Shown here: positions 33,921-43,487 of the stretch, one piece after another
How positions within the stretch are numbered: the first letter of the stretch is position 1
Layout: every line of letters begins with the position of its first letter
Origin: Streptomyces albospinus
GTDB lineage: Bacteria; Actinomycetota; Actinomycetes; Streptomycetales; Streptomycetaceae
DNA length: 64,000 nt
Assembly: GCF_014648695.1 (NCBI RefSeq)
Contig: NZ_BMRP01000003.1
Location: 258,147-322,146 of the forward strand
Direction: 5' to 3'
Notes under the pieces: generated by a model
The model's database searches: none
Seen by the model: the letters and a program-made list of their open reading frames with translations, nothing else
What the model was told of the DNA's origin: nothing
Position numbers and translations under genes: made by a program

Positions 33921-34577
33921 TCACCTCCTGGGGAGCAGCAAAGAACGGTGCCATTCAAAGAAAACCGGAGCCACGGAGCGCAGCACCCGGAACGCCGATA
34001 TTCCACCGCGCAGGGTCCCGATGCGTACGAGTTCATGTTCTGGAGCGTCCACGACCACCCGGACGGCCGCAACCGGTCGGCGGCCGGCGCGCACCGCGGC
34101 CCCGAGCGTGGCGGCCGACTCCATGTCCACCGCGATGGCGCCCTGGGCGTGCAGGGCGGCCCGCTCCGCGCCGCGTACGACATGGCCGGAGCCGCGCAGC
34201 AGTCCGGTGTGCACCCGCAGCCCGCGCTGCCGCAGGGCCCGCAGCAGCGGACCGTTGTCCCGGCAGGGCACGTCCGGCACGCCGGCCCGGTGGTCGCGCG
34301 TCGCAGCCGCGACGACCACGTCCCCGGGCCGCATCCCGGGTGCCAGCCCGGCGCAGAAACCGCTGGCCACAACGGGGGAATCCGCGGTGGCCGAGCCCTC
34401 ACCCAGCGCGGCGGCGATGGCGCGTTCCGCCGCCTGGGGGCCCATGCCGGTCCGGAGCGTGACCACGGGAGAGTCCGCTGCCCCGCCGTCACCGCCCCGC
34501 AGCGCGAACCGTTCGATGCCGAGCGCACAGGCGACCAGCAGCGGCGGATCCGCGTCCGGCGGGGGCCGTCTCGGCAT
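33921..34577 (-). CDS. hpnG: Adenosylhopane nucleosidase/phosphorylase HpnG
   Basis: The protein has 218 residues from an ATG overlapping the shc stop codon (ATGA). It is a short nucleoside-phosphorylase-fold protein: RTGMGPQAAERAIAAAL near residue 41, GFCAGLAPGMRPGDVVVA near 71 and the DMESAA loop near 146 that contacts the ribose. HpnG removes adenine from adenosylhopane to give ribosylhopane. It lies between shc and hpnH, its usual setting. Confidence 0.92.
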   Translation of the reverse strand: MPRRPPPDADPPLLVACALGIERFALRGGDGGAADSPVVTLRTGMGPQAAERAIAAALGEGSATADSPVVASGFCAGLAPGMRPGDVVVAAATRDHRAGVPDVPCRDNGPLLRALRQRGLRVHTGLLRGSGHVVRGAERAALHAQGAIAVDMESAATLGAAVRAGRRPVAAVRVVVDAPEHELVRIGTLRGGISAFRVLRSVAPVFFEWHRSLLLPRR

Positions 34578-36649
34578 CAGGCCTCCACCGGCACACCGGC
34601 CGGGCCGCCGTTGACATAGCGCCCCAGGGCCGTCAGCGGGAAGACCTGGCGGTAGAGGTGGTAGTTGATGGAGAAGTCCCAGGGAAAGCCGGTACCGGTG
34701 AAGTACGGCTCGTCCCAGGAGCCGTCCGGCAGCTGGGTGTCCACCAGCCAGCGCACCCCGCGCCGGACCGCCGTGCCGTCCCGCTCGCCGGCCGCGAGCA
34801 GCGCCATCAGCGCCCAGGCGGTCTGCGATGCGGTGGAGGCGCCGCGCCCTGCCCAATTCTCCTTGTCCTGGTAGGAGCGCTGGTCCTCGCCCCAGCCGCC
34901 GTCCTCGTTCTGCACCCGCTCCAGCCAGCTGACGGCCCGTCGGACGGCGGGGTGCGAGCCGGGGATGCCGGCCGCGGCGAGCGCCGGCAGTACCGACCCC
35001 GTGCCGTAGACGTAGTTGGTGCCCCAGCGCCCGAACCAGGCGCCGCTGGGCTCCTGTTCGGCCAGCAGCCAGGCGATGCCGCGGCGGGTGCGCGGGTCGT
35101 GGGCGCGGCCGACGTCGGCGAGCATCTCCACGACATGGGCGGTGACATCGGCCGACGGCGGGTCGATCACCTCGCCGAAGTCGCAGAACGGCAGCCGGTT
35201 GGGGAACGGGCTGGTGTTGTCGGCGTCGAACGCGCCCCAGGCGCCGTTCCTCGACTGCATACCCGCGTTCCAGCACACCGCCCGACCGACCGCCGCCGCG
35301 ACCCGCTGCGGGTCGGGGTGCCGGACCCGGCGCAGCGCGAGCACCACCTCGGCGGTGTCGTCGATGTCCGGGTAATTGTCGTTGTGGAACTCGAACGCCC
35401 ATCCACCGGAGGGGAGTTGGGGCCTGCGGACGGACCAGTCGCCGGGCCGGTCGATCTGCTCGGCGAGCATCCAGTCGGCGGCCTTGACCAACTGCGGGTG
35501 GTCGGCGGGCAGTCCGGCGTCGGCCAGCGCGATGGTGGCCAGGCAGGTGTCCCAGACCGGGGACTGGCACGCCTCGATCATCCGGGCGCCGTCCTCGCGC
35601 CATACCGCGAACCGGTCCAGGGACTCCAGGCCGCTGCGCAGCACGGGGTGGTCGAGGTCGTAGCCGAGCAGGTGCAGGGCGATGACGGAGTAGACGGCGG
35701 GGGGCTGGATGCCGCCCCAGCAGCCGTCGTTCTCCTGCCGCTCGACGATCCAGCGGGCGGCCGAACGCATCGCGGCGGCGCGCGGCTTGCGCAGCGCGAC
35801 CTTGTGGTACAGGTGCAGCGCCTTGTCCAGCCGCTGGAAGACGCCGTCCCAGCTGGTCGCGGGGGCGGGCGGGCGCGGCGGGTTGGGGCGGCGGGGGTCG
35901 GTGTGCAGCTCGTCGAGGGCGAACGGTGCCGGGCGCACCGGGCGTTTGGCCGAGACGATGGTCAGTGGCACTATCGTCTGCCGCGCCCAGCAGCCGAAGG
36001 CGTGGATGCTGAGCGGGAACCACTTGGGGAAGTAGATGAGTTCCGGGGGGAGTTCGGGCAGGTCGTCCCACTTCCACCAGCCGAAGAGGGCCAGCCAGAT
36101 GCGGGTGAAGACGCGGGAGGCGGCGACTCCGCCGTGCGCCCGGACCCAGGCGGACGCCTGCGCCATGTGCGGCGCCTCGGGGTCGTCCCCGGCGAGCCGC
36201 AGCGCCACGTACGCCTCGACGGTGGTGGAGAGTTCGCCGGGTCCGCCGTAGAAGGTGGCCCAGGTGCCGTCCGCGCGCTGTTCGCCGCGGATGTAGCGGG
36301 CGCCGGCCTCGGTGAGCTTGGGGTCCTGGATGCCCAGGAACTGACGGAGCAGCAGATCTTCCGCGTCCATCGTGACGTTGGTTTCGAGGTCGCCCTTCCA
36401 CCAGCCGGCGGGGTCCTGGACGGAGAGCAGGTGGTCGGTGGCGCGGGCGGTCGCTTCCCGTGCGGCGTCCACCGTGTCCTGCACCACGGCGGTACGTGCC
36501 CTGCCGGTCGTGCCGGCCTTCCCCGTCCCACGGGCCTTCGCGGTCCTGCGGGGCTTCGCGGTCTGTTCGGTCTTTTCGGCGGTGGCGTCGCCGGCCGAGG
36601 GGGCCCGGGGCGGCTGCGCCCCGGTGCTTCCGTCGGTCGTCGCTGTCAT
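34577..36649 (-). CDS. shc: Squalene-hopene cyclase
   Basis: The protein has 690 residues. The catalytic acid motif DxDD is present as DIDDTAEVV near residue 427. Multiple QW repeats (for example QEPSGAWFGRWG, QLPDGSWDE and QNEDGGWGED) brace the alpha/alpha barrel. The first 40 residues are a Lys/Arg/Thr-rich extension (TEKTEQTAKPRRTAKARGTG) that is not part of the fold. The enzyme cyclises squalene to hopene and diplopterol at the membrane face. It starts at ATG, 106 bases after the polyprenyl synthase gene and overlaps hpnG by one base. Confidence 0.97.
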   Translation of the reverse strand: MTATTDGSTGAQPPRAPSAGDATAEKTEQTAKPRRTAKARGTGKAGTTGRARTAVVQDTVDAAREATARATDHLLSVQDPAGWWKGDLETNVTMDAEDLLLRQFLGIQDPKLTEAGARYIRGEQRADGTWATFYGGPGELSTTVEAYVALRLAGDDPEAPHMAQASAWVRAHGGVAASRVFTRIWLALFGWWKWDDLPELPPELIYFPKWFPLSIHAFGCWARQTIVPLTIVSAKRPVRPAPFALDELHTDPRRPNPPRPPAPATSWDGVFQRLDKALHLYHKVALRKPRAAAMRSAARWIVERQENDGCWGGIQPPAVYSVIALHLLGYDLDHPVLRSGLESLDRFAVWREDGARMIEACQSPVWDTCLATIALADAGLPADHPQLVKAADWMLAEQIDRPGDWSVRRPQLPSGGWAFEFHNDNYPDIDDTAEVVLALRRVRHPDPQRVAAAVGRAVCWNAGMQSRNGAWGAFDADNTSPFPNRLPFCDFGEVIDPPSADVTAHVVEMLADVGRAHDPRTRRGIAWLLAEQEPSGAWFGRWGTNYVYGTGSVLPALAAAGIPGSHPAVRRAVSWLERVQNEDGGWGEDQRSYQDKENWAGRGASTASQTAWALMALLAAGERDGTAVRRGVRWLVDTQLPDGSWDEPYFTGTGFPWDFSINYHLYRQVFPLTALGRYVNGGPAGVPVEA

Positions 36650-36755
36650 GGCTTCCCCTTCTGCAGTGAACTGTCAATGCGTCTTCAGGGATTCCGTCGG
36701 CCGGCGCCCGGCTGGCACCGGCCGGCGACTGCGAGCTATTGCGTGGTGATGGTCA

Positions 36756-37877
36756 TCATCTCTCTCGTACGACGACGAAGTCCGCGAGCGCGACGAGCTG
36801 CGCGCGGACCTGCTCCGGCATGTCGACCTCGTCCAGCGCGGCGACGGCGGTGGCGTGCTGGCGGCGGGCCTCCTCGGAGGTCCACTCCCGGCCGCCGGCC
36901 TCCTCGATCAACGCCGCGCGGGAGGCGAACTCCTCCTCGGTGAAGTCCGCGATCTCGGTCTCGCTCTTCTTGGCGTCGGCCGCCAGGATGTCGGCGAGGC
37001 GCTCGGAGGCGGGCCCGCCGGCCGCCAGCGCGGCCACGACCGGCAGCGACTTCTTGCGCTGGCGCAGATCGCTCCAGGTCTGCTTGCCGGTGGACTCCGG
37101 GTCGCCCCAGATGCCCAGCAGGTCGTCGACGGCCTGGAAGGCGAGGCCGAGGTGGTAGCCGTACTTCTCCAGGATGTCCGCGGTGCGGTCGTCCGCGCCG
37201 CCGAGAACGGCGCCGATCGAGACGGCGCAGGCCAGCAGCGCGCCGGTCTTGTTGCCCTCCATCTCCAGGCACTCCTCGACGGTGACCCGCTCGCGGTGCT
37301 CGTACGAGATGTCCTGGGCCTGGCCGTCGATCAACTTGCGGGTGGCCAGGGTCAGTCGGCGGGTGGCGCGGCCCGCGTCGACGGTGCCGAGCTCCAGCAG
37401 TATTTCGTTGGCCAGCGCGAACAGCGCGTCGCCGACGAGGATCGCCTGGGCGGGGCCGTGCACCTTCCAGACCGTGTCGCGGTGCCGGCGCTGCTCGTCG
37501 CCGTCCATGAGGTCGTCGTGCAGCAGCGAGAAGTTGTGCACCAGCTCGACGGCGACCGCGCCGGGGATCCCGACCTCGGGGGCGGCGCCCGCGGCCTCGG
37601 CCGACAGCAGCGCGAGCGCGGGCCGCACCGCCTTGCCGCCGTCGCCCGCGGTGGGGCGGCCGTCGACGTCGATCCAGCCGAAGTGGTAGGCGGCGACCGC
37701 GTCCATGGGAGGGGCGAGCCGGTTGACGGCGGCACGCAGCACGGGGGTGGCGAGCGTCCGCCCGCGCTCCAGCAGCGCGGTGACCCTCGCGGTGTCGATA
37801 GCTGGGGAAGCCGGGTTCACGGTTTCTCCTCTGTTTCCGATGCTCGTGCTCGTGCGAGCGCTCGTACTCGTAGTCAT
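36756..37877 (-). CDS. Polyprenyl (farnesyl-type) diphosphate synthase
   Basis: The protein has 373 residues from the ATG at 37877, which overlaps the hpnE stop (ATGA) and has GGAGG before it. A GTG at 37820 with GGAG is an alternative that removes a Thr/Ser-rich leader of 19 residues. The first aspartate-rich motif is DDLMDGD near 137 and the second is DDLLGIWGD near 265, with the GNKTGAL helix between. The product is probably farnesyl diphosphate, consumed by HpnD and HpnC to make squalene. Chain length is not certain from sequence alone. Confidence 0.93.
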   Translation of the reverse strand: MTTSTSARTSTSIGNRGETVNPASPAIDTARVTALLERGRTLATPVLRAAVNRLAPPMDAVAAYHFGWIDVDGRPTAGDGGKAVRPALALLSAEAAGAAPEVGIPGAVAVELVHNFSLLHDDLMDGDEQRRHRDTVWKVHGPAQAILVGDALFALANEILLELGTVDAGRATRRLTLATRKLIDGQAQDISYEHRERVTVEECLEMEGNKTGALLACAVSIGAVLGGADDRTADILEKYGYHLGLAFQAVDDLLGIWGDPESTGKQTWSDLRQRKKSLPVVAALAAGGPASERLADILAADAKKSETEIADFTEEEFASRAALIEEAGGREWTSEEARRQHATAVAALDEVDMPEQVRAQLVALADFVVVRER

Positions 37878-39316
37878 GCCGCCTCCTGAGGCAACTGGCC
37901 CTGGGGGAAGCCGAGTTCGGTGAGTGCCTCGCGAGCGGCGGCAGTGCCGCTGCGAACAGCGCTTTCCATGGTCGCGGGCCACCCCGTGGCGGTCCACGCA
38001 CCGGCCAGGAACAGGCCGGGGGCTTGGGTGCGGGCGGCGGGGCGGAGCCTGCCGACGCCCGGGGCGGGCGCGAAGGTCGCGGTGCGCTCGCGGGTGACGA
38101 AGAAGTCGCGGATCCGGGCGCCCCGGGCGGCGGGCAGCAGCCGCTCCAGCTCGGGAAGGTAGCGGGCGCGGAGCGTGGCGACCGGGTGGTCGATCTCCTC
38201 CTGCGCGGCGGACTGCGAGACGGCCAGGTACTGTCCGCCCCCGGCCAGCCCCGAGGCGTCGGTCCGGTCGAAGACCCACTGGACCGGGGAGCCGACCGCC
38301 GCGAAGAAGGGGCGGCGCAGCACCTTGCGGTCGTAGACGACATGGAGGTTCAGGATCGGCGCGGTGCCGATGTCCAGCAGCCGGTCCTTGGCGGGCAGGG
38401 CGCCGTCGGGCAGCAGGGCGTGCGCCTCGCGCTGGGGTACGGCGAGCACGACGGTGTCCGCGGTGAGCGTTTCCCTGCCGTGCGGGCCGTTCTCCACCGC
38501 GACCTGCCAGCTGCCGTCGGCGCGGGAGACGGCACCGGCGCGGGTACGCAGCGAGATCCGGACGCCGGCCTTCCGCAGCGCCGTGCCGGCGAGCGTGTCG
38601 TGGACGGCGCCCAGCGGGACCCGGGACCAGCCGATGTCGGCGGCACCGGGCGCGGAGAGCAGCCCGGTCTTGAAGACCTTGGCGGCCAGCCCCAGCGAGG
38701 CATCGCCGGCGGTGGCGTTGAGGGTCGCGATACCGACCAGGTCCCAGAGCGCTTCGACGGCGCGCGGCGACTGGCCGTGCCGGCGCAGCCAGCTGCCGAA
38801 GTCCACGCCGTCCAGCGCGGGATCGGCCGGGTCCAGACCCTTCAACGCCAGCGTCGCGCGGACCACGCCGGCCCGCTCGGCGGGTGAGAGGTGCGGGTAG
38901 AGCGCCAGGCTCCTGGCCAGGTGGAGCGGCACCGGCAGCGCGGTCCGCCGCAGCCGGCCGAGCCGCATGCCGTCCGCGTCCAGGACCGGGACGTCCATCC
39001 TGTCCTGGAGGGGGACCAGGCCGTCCGCGCCGATCCGCCCCAGGTGCGTGCCGTAGGCGGTGCAGCAGCGCAGGTAGACGTGCTGGCCGTTGTCGACGGT
39101 CAGCTCGCCGGCGGCGGAGTCGCGGCGGAAGGAGAAGACCAGCCCGCCGAGCCGCGGCCGGGCCTCGACGAGGGTGACCCGCAGTCCGGCGTCGGCCAGC
39201 GCCAGCGCCGCGGTGGTACCCGCGAGACCGCCCCCGATGACCACCGCAGCCGCCCCTTCGGGACGGCCGGAGGGACGGGTGGTGAGGCGCCCGGGCAGCA
39301 TGGCTCCCGATGTCAT
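37874..39316 (-). CDS. hpnE: Hydroxysqualene dehydroxylase HpnE
   Basis: The protein has 480 residues and starts at ATG. The N-terminal FAD-binding motif VIGGGLAGTTAALALADAG lies near residue 26 and is followed by VEARPRLGGLVFS. The C-terminal GAWTATGWPATMESAVRSG near 445 closes the amine-oxidase-type FAD fold. HpnE reduces hydroxysqualene to squalene in the bacterial three-enzyme route. It forms a group with hpnC and hpnD, separated from hpnD by about 100 bases. Confidence 0.94.
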   Translation of the reverse strand: MTSGAMLPGRLTTRPSGRPEGAAAVVIGGGLAGTTAALALADAGLRVTLVEARPRLGGLVFSFRRDSAAGELTVDNGQHVYLRCCTAYGTHLGRIGADGLVPLQDRMDVPVLDADGMRLGRLRRTALPVPLHLARSLALYPHLSPAERAGVVRATLALKGLDPADPALDGVDFGSWLRRHGQSPRAVEALWDLVGIATLNATAGDASLGLAAKVFKTGLLSAPGAADIGWSRVPLGAVHDTLAGTALRKAGVRISLRTRAGAVSRADGSWQVAVENGPHGRETLTADTVVLAVPQREAHALLPDGALPAKDRLLDIGTAPILNLHVVYDRKVLRRPFFAAVGSPVQWVFDRTDASGLAGGGQYLAVSQSAAQEEIDHPVATLRARYLPELERLLPAARGARIRDFFVTRERTATFAPAPGVGRLRPAARTQAPGLFLAGAWTATGWPATMESAVRSGTAAAREALTELGFPQGQLPQEAA

Positions 39317-39416
39317 GTGCTCTCCCCCCTTACGCCTGCCATGGACGCAGCCGCCCGGCGGGGGGTTGCTCGCCGCACCGGGGCCGGATCACCGCAGGTG
39401 TGCGCGGTCCGGCACA

Positions 39417-40370
39417 TCACCCGCGCCTCCTGACGGACTCCCGGCGGCCGATCGCCCGCGCGTCGAGCCCGGACAGTCCGCGCACCGCGACGAACGCCTT
39501 CTCCCGGCCCGGCAGCGACACCCGGCCGCGCAGCACCGCCTCCGGGTCCGCGGCGATCCGCGACAGCAGCCGGTGGTAGATCCCGGCCATCGCCGCCACG
39601 CAGGCGCCGCTGCGCCGGTCGAGCATCGGCAGCAGCCGGAAGCCGTCGGCGAACAGCGCACGGGCGCGCCTGACCTCGAAGTGCACCAGCCCGGCGAAGT
39701 CGGCACCGGGCGGCGGGACGGGGCGGTCGAACCCCGCCGAGCAGCCGAACTTGGCGAGATCCTCGGCCGGGAGATACGTCCGGCCGTTCCCGGCGTCCTC
39801 GCGAACGTCCCTGAGAATATTGGTGAGTTGGAGCGCGAGGCCGAGTGTGTCGGCGTACTCGGAAGCGCGCTCGGCGTCCGGTGCGCCCGGCACGGTGCCG
39901 AACACGCCCAGGGAGAGCCGGCCGATCGCCCCGGCGACACAGCGGCAGTAGACCTTCAGCTCGTCCCAGGTCTCGTACGTCTCACCGCGCACATCCGCCA
40001 GCACCCCGTCGATCAGCTCGTCCAGCGCGCCGAGCGGAATGGGGAAGCGCCGGGCGGCGTCGGTCAGCGCGACGGCCACCGGGTCGGTGTCGTCCTCGCT
40101 GATCGCCCCGTCCTTGACCCGGGCGAGCAGGGCGCGGGTGTCCTCCAGCCGCTGCTGCTTGGCGGTGGCCGCAAGGCTGCCGTCGCCGATGTCGTCGACC
40201 CGGCGCGAGAAGGCGTAGAGCGCCGACATGGCCTGGCGCTTCTCGGTCGGCAGAAGCCGGATGCCGTACGCGAAGTTCCGTGCCTGCTGCCCGGTGACGG
40301 CCTCGCAGTAGCGGTACGCAGCGAGCACCGGCGCGGACACGTGTGCAGTTGCCTCCACGGTCCGACTCAC
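39417..40370 (-). CDS. hpnD: Presqualene diphosphate synthase HpnD
   Basis: The protein has 317 residues and starts at a GTG that overlaps the hpnC stop. Trans-isoprenyl diphosphate synthase motifs are present: SRRVDDIGDG near residue 50, with the first Asp pair, and NILRDVREDAGNGRTYLPAEDL near 186 with the second. HpnD condenses two farnesyl diphosphates to presqualene diphosphate. I call this one HpnD and its upstream neighbour HpnC from the usual operon order; the paralogues are otherwise alike. Confidence 0.9.
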   Translation of the reverse strand: MSRTVEATAHVSAPVLAAYRYCEAVTGQQARNFAYGIRLLPTEKRQAMSALYAFSRRVDDIGDGSLAATAKQQRLEDTRALLARVKDGAISEDDTDPVAVALTDAARRFPIPLGALDELIDGVLADVRGETYETWDELKVYCRCVAGAIGRLSLGVFGTVPGAPDAERASEYADTLGLALQLTNILRDVREDAGNGRTYLPAEDLAKFGCSAGFDRPVPPPGADFAGLVHFEVRRARALFADGFRLLPMLDRRSGACVAAMAGIYHRLLSRIAADPEAVLRGRVSLPGREKAFVAVRGLSGLDARAIGRRESVRRRG

Positions 40371-41314
40371 CCCTCTCTTCGCAATGTCGCCCGCATCTCG
40401 CGCAGCAGGCTGAGCTTGGTCGGTTTGGGGGGTCCAGGGAGCACGTCGTGATCGGCGGTCGCCACCGCCTGGAGTGCGGCGCGCCCGCCGGCCACGAAGC
40501 CGGCCAGCAGCACCTTGAGTCTGCCGTGCACGCTACCCACCAGCGGGGTGCCTTCATTCAGCAGCTCAAGGGCGCGTTCCGCTTCGAACGCGATCAACGC
40601 GCGCACCGATGCGCCCCCGGTCGGGGCGGCCAGATCGGCCTCGGTGACCCCGAAGTGCTTCATGTCCTCGGCGGGCAGATAGATACGGTCGCGGCCGAGG
40701 TCCTCGGCCACGTCCTGGATGTGCTCGACGATCTGGAGCGCCGTGCAGATCGCGTCCGAGTACCGGACCCGTTCGGGGCTGGTGGTGCCGGTGATGCCGA
40801 GGACGAGCCGGCCGACGGGATTGGCGGACAGCTCGCAGTATGCGGCCAGGTCGTCATAGGTGCCGTAGCGGCTGATCCGCTGGTCCTGCCGGTTGGCCTC
40901 GATCAGGTCGAGGAAGGGCTCGGGGGTCAGCCCGCAGCGGCGGACGGTCGGGCCGAGCCGGCGCATCAGAGGATGACCGGGGCCGGGGGCGCGGTCGCCG
41001 AAGCAGCGGTGGAGGTCGGCCTCCAGGGCGTCCAGCAGTGCGGGCCGGTCGTCGTACTGCGCCCGGTCCAGGCCGAGGAGTACGGCATCGCCGCCGCCCG
41101 GTGCCAGATCGCCGTCGCCGATGTCGTCGACGAGGCGGGCGAAGCCGTAGACGGCCATCAGATCGGCGCGCCAGGCACGGGGCAGGAAGAACGGCGCGAC
41201 CGGGAAATTCTCGTGTGCGGCCTGGTCGAGCACGGTGCGCGTCTGGTCCCTCCCGCCGACCGACGCCGCCCTCCGCGGGAAGGCGCGACGCGCCTGCTCG
41301 TCTCCACGACTCAC
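40367..41314 (-). CDS. hpnC: Hydroxysqualene synthase HpnC
   Basis: The protein has 315 residues and starts at GTG. ARLVDDIGDGDL near residue 59 and VEHIQDVAEDLGRDRIYLPAEDM near 194 are the paired Asp-rich motifs. The enzyme converts presqualene diphosphate to hydroxysqualene, which HpnE then reduces. It is the first gene of the hopanoid operon. The start is one of several GTG/TTG candidates within 20 codons and was chosen as the onset of codon bias. Confidence 0.9.
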   Translation of the reverse strand: MSRGDEQARRAFPRRAASVGGRDQTRTVLDQAAHENFPVAPFFLPRAWRADLMAVYGFARLVDDIGDGDLAPGGGDAVLLGLDRAQYDDRPALLDALEADLHRCFGDRAPGPGHPLMRRLGPTVRRCGLTPEPFLDLIEANRQDQRISRYGTYDDLAAYCELSANPVGRLVLGITGTTSPERVRYSDAICTALQIVEHIQDVAEDLGRDRIYLPAEDMKHFGVTEADLAAPTGGASVRALIAFEAERALELLNEGTPLVGSVHGRLKVLLAGFVAGGRAALQAVATADHDVLPGPPKPTKLSLLREMRATLRREG

Positions 41315-41639
41315 CGGGGGCTACCCGGCGCGTTGTGGAGCCGGAGCGAACCAGTAGCCATTGCCGTCACGTCTCCCGTTCTACACCGCCAAACCAAAAC
41401 ATCCCATTTCGGACACGCCGCGGTCCGCGACGCGCTCCAATCGAGGCCTCATCGCCCGCTCGGGAGGGATTCGCCCGACTTGCACCACTTATGCCGTTCG
41501 GCGACCTGCACAGCTTACGCCGTACACCCGTGCCACCTCCGGGCGGGTGCCGAAGCCCCGGGCAACGCTCCGATCAACCTCGCGAAGATCCGAACCGTTC
41601 CCGAAATCCGCGGAGTTGACCATCTCTTAACGTTCGGAA
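41315..41639. other. Promoter region of the hopanoid operon
   Basis: This stretch of 325 bases has no gene with coding bias. It separates the first hopanoid gene from the end of the ABC exporter operon on the same strand. It is relatively AT-rich at 41370-41420, where a minus-strand promoter for hpnC could lie. I could not define -10 and -35 boxes with confidence. Confidence 0.45.
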
Positions 41640-41666
41640 GCCCCCGCGAAGCGGACTCGCGGGGGC
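41640..41666 (-). terminator. Strong hairpin terminator ending the envelope-polymer operon
   Basis: A perfect 10-bp stem (GCCCCCGCGA with TCGCGGGGGC) has a seven-base loop and begins 17 bases after the stop codon of the exporter ATPase. The U-tract is weak. It insulates the hopanoid operon that follows. Confidence 0.75.
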
Positions 41667-41683
41667 CTTCCGCCACAAACGGA

Positions 41684-42487
41684 CTATTTGCCCGTCTGCT
41701 TCTCGTACGCCTTGATGACCTCGTCGGTCGGGCCGTCCATCAGCAGCTCGCCCCGCTCCAGCCACAGCACCCGGTCGCAGGTGTCCCGGATCGAGTTGTT
41801 GTTGTGGCTGACCAGGAAGACCGTACCCGCTTCCTTGCGCAGCTCGCGGATACGGGCCTCGGAGCGCTTCTGGAAGGCCCTGTCACCGGTGGCCAGCGCC
41901 TCGTCGATCAGCAGCACGTCGTGGTCCTTGGCCGCCGCGATGGAGAACCGCAGCCGGGCCGCCATACCGGACGAGTAGGTGCGCATCGGCAGCGAGATGA
42001 AGTCGCCCTTCTCGTTGATGCCGGAGAAGTCGACGATCTCGTCGTAGCGCTCGCGGACCTGCTCGCGGGACATGCCCATCGCCAGGCCGCCGAGGACGAC
42101 GTTCTTCTCGCCGGTCAGGTCGTTCATCAGCGCCGCGTTCACGCCGAGCAGCGAGGGCTGGCCGTGCGTGTAGACCTTGCCGCGCTCCGCGGGCAGCAGC
42201 CCGGCGACGGCCTTGAGGAGGGTCGACTTGCCGGAGCCGTTGGAGCCGATCAGGCCGATCGACTCGCCGCGGTACGCGGTGAAGGAGACACCCTTGACCG
42301 CATGCACCTCGCGCACGCCCACCGACGGCCGGCGGCGGACGATACGGCTGAGCGCAGCGGTGGCGCTGCCCTTGCCCGTACCGGTGCCGTAGACGCGGTA
42401 GACGATGTGCAGCTCGTCCGCGATCACGGTCGGGATCCGCTCCTGCGCCGCTGCCGTCGGCTGGACGGCGTCCATCTGCTCAGCCAC
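41684..42487 (-). CDS. ABC exporter ATPase (TagH/Wzt-like)
   Basis: The protein has 267 residues from the GTG at 42487, which overlaps the permease stop by 8 bases. Walker A is GSNGSGKST near residue 73, the signature is YSSGMAARLRFS near 163 instead of the usual LSGGQ, and Walker B is DVLLIDEALATGD near 185. This altered signature is typical of polysaccharide and teichoic-acid exporter ATPases (TagH, Wzt, KpsT). There is no C-terminal carbohydrate-binding domain. It should drive flipping of a lipid-linked glycan or polyol phosphate across the membrane with the permease encoded upstream. Confidence 0.92.
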   Translation of the reverse strand: MAEQMDAVQPTAAAQERIPTVIADELHIVYRVYGTGTGKGSATAALSRIVRRRPSVGVREVHAVKGVSFTAYRGESIGLIGSNGSGKSTLLKAVAGLLPAERGKVYTHGQPSLLGVNAALMNDLTGEKNVVLGGLAMGMSREQVRERYDEIVDFSGINEKGDFISLPMRTYSSGMAARLRFSIAAAKDHDVLLIDEALATGDRAFQKRSEARIRELRKEAGTVFLVSHNNNSIRDTCDRVLWLERGELLMDGPTDEVIKAYEKQTGK

Positions 42488-43418
42488 GTCCGTACCGCTC
42501 CTCAGCCTTCCAGAAGTACACAAAGCCCGCGACGCCCGCCAGCACCGCCCAGCCGCCGGCGAACGCCCACACGTGCGGCGGGAGCTGGTGCGCCTTGAAG
42601 CTGTCGATCAGCGCGAACCGCACCAGGTCGATGTAGACCGCGGCGGGGTTGGAGTAGAGCAGCACCTCGACGATGTGCGGGACGTGCTTGCCCTTCAGGA
42701 TCAGGTCGATGCTGAACATGACGCCGGACGCGTACATCCACGTCCGCATGATGAACGGCATCAGCTGCGCCAGGTCCGGCGTCTTGCTGCCGAGGCGGGC
42801 CATGACCATCGCCAGTCCGGTGTTGAACACGAACTGGAGCGCCAGCGCCGGGATCACCAGCAGCCAGGACCAGGTGGGCACCTGGCCGAAGCCCAGCAGG
42901 ATGGCCACCAGCACGCCCATGGAGATCAGCAGTTGCTGGAGCTGCATCAGGGAGAACGAGATCGGCAGGCAGGCCCGCGGGAAGTGCAGCGCACGCACCA
43001 GACCCAGGCTGCCGGAGATCGCGCGGGTACCCGCCATCACCGAGCTCTGGGTGAAGGTGAAGATGAAGACGCCGGTCACCAGGAACGGGACGTAGTCCGG
43101 GACGCCCTTCCGCGTGCCGATCAGCAGGCCGAAGATGAGGTAGTACACGAGCGCGTTCAGCAGCGGCGTCGCCACCTGCCAGACCTGACCCAGCTTCGCC
43201 TGGCTGAACTGCGCGGTCAGCCGGGCGCTGGAGAAGGCGGAGATGAAATGCCGGCGGTCCCACAGCTCCCGGATGTACTCCGCGAGGCTGGGGCGGGCAC
43301 CGCTCTGCGCGAGCCCGTACTTCTCGGCCCGCTGGGCCGCCGTGAGCCCTTCATCGGCGGATGGCGGGGCACTCATGGCGACCGCACTGTCGTGCGTGGT
43401 CTCGCTCACAGTAGACAC
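42480..43418 (-). CDS. ABC-2 type exporter permease (TagG/Wzm-like)
   Basis: The protein has 312 residues from the GTG at 43418, with GAGG six bases upstream; a TTG four codons earlier and a GTG three codons later are alternatives. About six membrane helices follow a 65-residue cytoplasmic N-terminus, beginning at LGQVWQVATPLLNALVYYLIFGLL. The pattern matches ABC2_membrane permeases that export polysaccharides or teichoic acids. The ATPase gene follows with an 8-base overlap. Upstream, a gap of about 70 bases separates it from the glycosyltransferase gene. Confidence 0.92.
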   Translation of the reverse strand: MSTVSETTHDSAVAMSAPPSADEGLTAAQRAEKYGLAQSGARPSLAEYIRELWDRRHFISAFSSARLTAQFSQAKLGQVWQVATPLLNALVYYLIFGLLIGTRKGVPDYVPFLVTGVFIFTFTQSSVMAGTRAISGSLGLVRALHFPRACLPISFSLMQLQQLLISMGVLVAILLGFGQVPTWSWLLVIPALALQFVFNTGLAMVMARLGSKTPDLAQLMPFIMRTWMYASGVMFSIDLILKGKHVPHIVEVLLYSNPAAVYIDLVRFALIDSFKAHQLPPHVWAFAGGWAVLAGVAGFVYFWKAEERYGRG

Positions 43419-43487
43419 TTTCGTCCTCAAGGTGCGCTGCCGGGGACTCGCCCCGGTTCGCGCCTGATGCTCTCAGATACGAGCTTG

